From SIG510 sp045540975 (GTDB taxonomy: Bacteria; Bacillota; Clostridia; Oscillospirales; JAAYXM01): a stretch of DNA of 22,108 nt. The stretch covers positions 1 to 22,108 of the forward strand of contig JAZQIE010000156.1 in NCBI GenBank assembly GCA_045540975.1. The letters run 5' to 3'. This document shows, in pieces, positions 21,038-22,108 of this stretch (position 1 is the stretch's first letter; each line of letters begins with the position of its first letter). The position numbers were made by a program, and so were the translations under genes. Below the pieces are notes generated by a model that worked only from the letters and a program-made list of their open reading frames with translations, did no database searches and was not told the origin of the DNA.

Positions 21038-22059
21038 GCCAATGCCTCCGCCTCGCGCAAGATTCCGTCAAAGTCCACACACGGATGATAGAGCGCTTCC
21101 AAATCATCGTGAATCCGCTTCGCCTCAAAAAGCTCCTCACACGCGGCGGCTACCAGTTCGGCTGAGAGGGATGCCGCAAATTTCAGTTTCCCCCGATGCG
21201 CCTTTTTGTATGCGGGGGAAAGCTTTGCATCGATTCGGAGTCTTCGCGTGGGTGTGTGCGGATAGGGATGCGCCGCATTTGTTGTGACAAACGCAAGCCG
21301 TGCTTCGGGCAGGATGAGATGCTCGGTCTGTGACGGATTCAGCGGTGAGCGGCACGCGTAGACCGTGTGCCCCAAGGCGACCGCGCGGGAGGAAATCTCC
21401 TCCAGCAGGGGATGGGCAAGACCGTAAGAATCCTCAAGCGCGTATACGCGGTCGGCGTAAAACGGCACCGTGTCAAAGAGGGTGACCGCGCCCTTCGGGG
21501 AGATGGCGGAGAGAAACCGCGGCAGGAGTTTTCCCGCGCTCCCGATTTGCCGTACCTCGCGCGCGAGAATCCCCGCGGCTTTTTTTGTGATTTGGGTCTC
21601 ATCCGCACCGCGGCGCGCGAGCGCATTTGCCTCCTCGGAGAGCAACCCCGCGCAGGCGGTGAGCCGATAAATGCGCGCGAATTTCTCCTTGTAGCGCAGG
21701 GTGGTCTCTTTGACCGCGGCGCGGTCAAGACGGTCGGGGTTGACAAACGCGCCAAGGTTGAGATATTCCTCGCACGCAATCGGGAAGACAGGCTCCACAA
21801 CGTGCGGCGAGGTGCCGTCCACCAGCGCGACCCGTTTTTCGGGGAAAATCACCGCATCCAGAGAATCCGGGTCACTCGAGCAGTAAATCCGCTCGCTCGG
21901 GTACTCCAAAATCGATTCCACCCTGCGCATGAAGGTGGATTTCCCACCGCCGGGACAGCCTTTTATAATGTAAATCTTATCGGCAGCTTCGCTCAGGGCG
22001 TGATAAAGGGAGTAAAACCCGTCTTTTGAGTTTGCTCCGAGAAAAAATCCGCTTTGCAT
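21010..22059 (-). CDS. PRK06851-type P-loop ATPase
   Basis: A 349-residue protein of the PRK06851 group, tandem-ATPase proteins of unknown function common in Clostridia and Bacilli. The first Walker A is intact (G34-C-P-G-G-G-K-S-T42), followed by Y-C-S-S-D-P-D-S-L-D-A-V-I-F-P-E and V-D-G-T-S-P-H, both family signatures. The second half keeps the matching partner segments (C-R-S-P-L-N-P-S-Q-T-E-H-L-I-L-P-E and V-T-T-N-A-A-H-P), but where a second P-loop is expected there is only E-D-S-Y-G-L-A-H-P, with no GKS/T. The start at 22059 has GCGGAGG 7 nt upstream; an in-frame ATG at 22107 is possible but lacks a visible site within the window. Confidence 0.82.
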   Translation of the reverse strand: MQSGFFLGANSKDGFYSLYHALSEAADKIYIIKGCPGGGKSTFMRRVESILEYPSERIYCSSDPDSLDAVIFPEKRVALVDGTSPHVVEPVFPIACEEYLNLGAFVNPDRLDRAAVKETTLRYKEKFARIYRLTACAGLLSEEANALARRGADETQITKKAAGILAREVRQIGSAGKLLPRFLSAISPKGAVTLFDTVPFYADRVYALEDSYGLAHPLLEEISSRAVALGHTVYACRSPLNPSQTEHLILPEARLAFVTTNAAHPYPHTPTRRLRIDAKLSPAYKKAHRGKLKFAASLSAELVAAACEELFEAKRIHDDLEALYHPCVDFDGILREAEALAKKISGISL

Positions 22060-22108
22060 GGTATCGCCTCCGCAAAAATCGTTTCTGCGAAGTCGGATCG
22101 TAGCCATG

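Noticed and set aside
1..22108. CRISPR array, prophage or insertion-sequence transposase
   Set aside because: No regularly spaced direct repeats, phage genes or transposase reading frames were seen.

Overview
The window reads as a Gram-positive Clostridia-type genome. The signs are strong AGGAGG ribosome-binding sites, S-layer-homology (SLH) surface proteins, lipoproteins with lipoboxes, paired WYL regulators, an XRE-cupin/pot polyamine operon and a PRK06851-type ATPase. No ribosomal RNA or other phylogenetic marker fixes the genus. Two compositions are visible: about 1-2847 is clearly AT-rich, while 2848 to the end is GC-rich with G/C-ending codons. The left part may be a transferred island or the product of an assembly join.

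Left, AT-rich part. On the minus strand is the edge of a bacterial microcompartment operon: a EutN/CcmL vertex protein, followed by the first codons of a PduS/RnfC-like protein that runs off the window. After a chain of small hairpins come three plus-strand genes: a DUF4886 SGNH hydrolase, an M55 D-aminopeptidase and a DUF6794-like lipoprotein. The last two share a conserved leader sequence.

2904-7190 is the most unusual locus. Two overlapping WYL-domain regulators end in a terminator. A promoter and about 500 nt of highly structured non-coding sequence follow, then a DUF2828 protein (alpha-helical TROVE-like half plus a von Willebrand A domain with a complete MIDAS) and a 24-codon ORF. The non-coding stretch holds four successive modules, each closed by a stem of the form AAAG...CTTG whose paired bases vary in a compensatory way. 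It also has a canonical T-arm and an anticodon-arm-like hairpin. The arrangement resembles Ro60 (Rsr) proteins with tRNA-mimicking Y RNAs and is the best candidate here for an undescribed ribonucleoprotein system.

7189-13275 is on the minus strand. It contains an SLH protein and a polyamine-uptake operon: XRE-cupin regulator, PotA with a roughly 170-residue insertion in its TOBE region, PotB, and a PotC-PotD fusion. A strong promoter with a palindrome between its -35 and -10 boxes drives it.

13294-16158, divergent from that operon, is a cobalamin riboswitch with an intrinsic terminator. It controls an SLH-anchored protein combining DUF4430 and an alpha/alpha-toroid domain (the two fold types found in animal transcobalamin) and a DUF4430 lipoprotein. 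Together they look like a surface corrinoid-capture system.

16243-22108 holds general functions: an lplA-MFS operon, divergent ychF coupled to a DUF1624-type membrane acyltransferase, a membrane-anchored M23 peptidase (SpoIIQ-like), and a PRK06851-type ATPase on the minus strand. Genes are tightly packed, several stop codons lie inside terminator hairpins, and most operons have readable sigma-A promoters.
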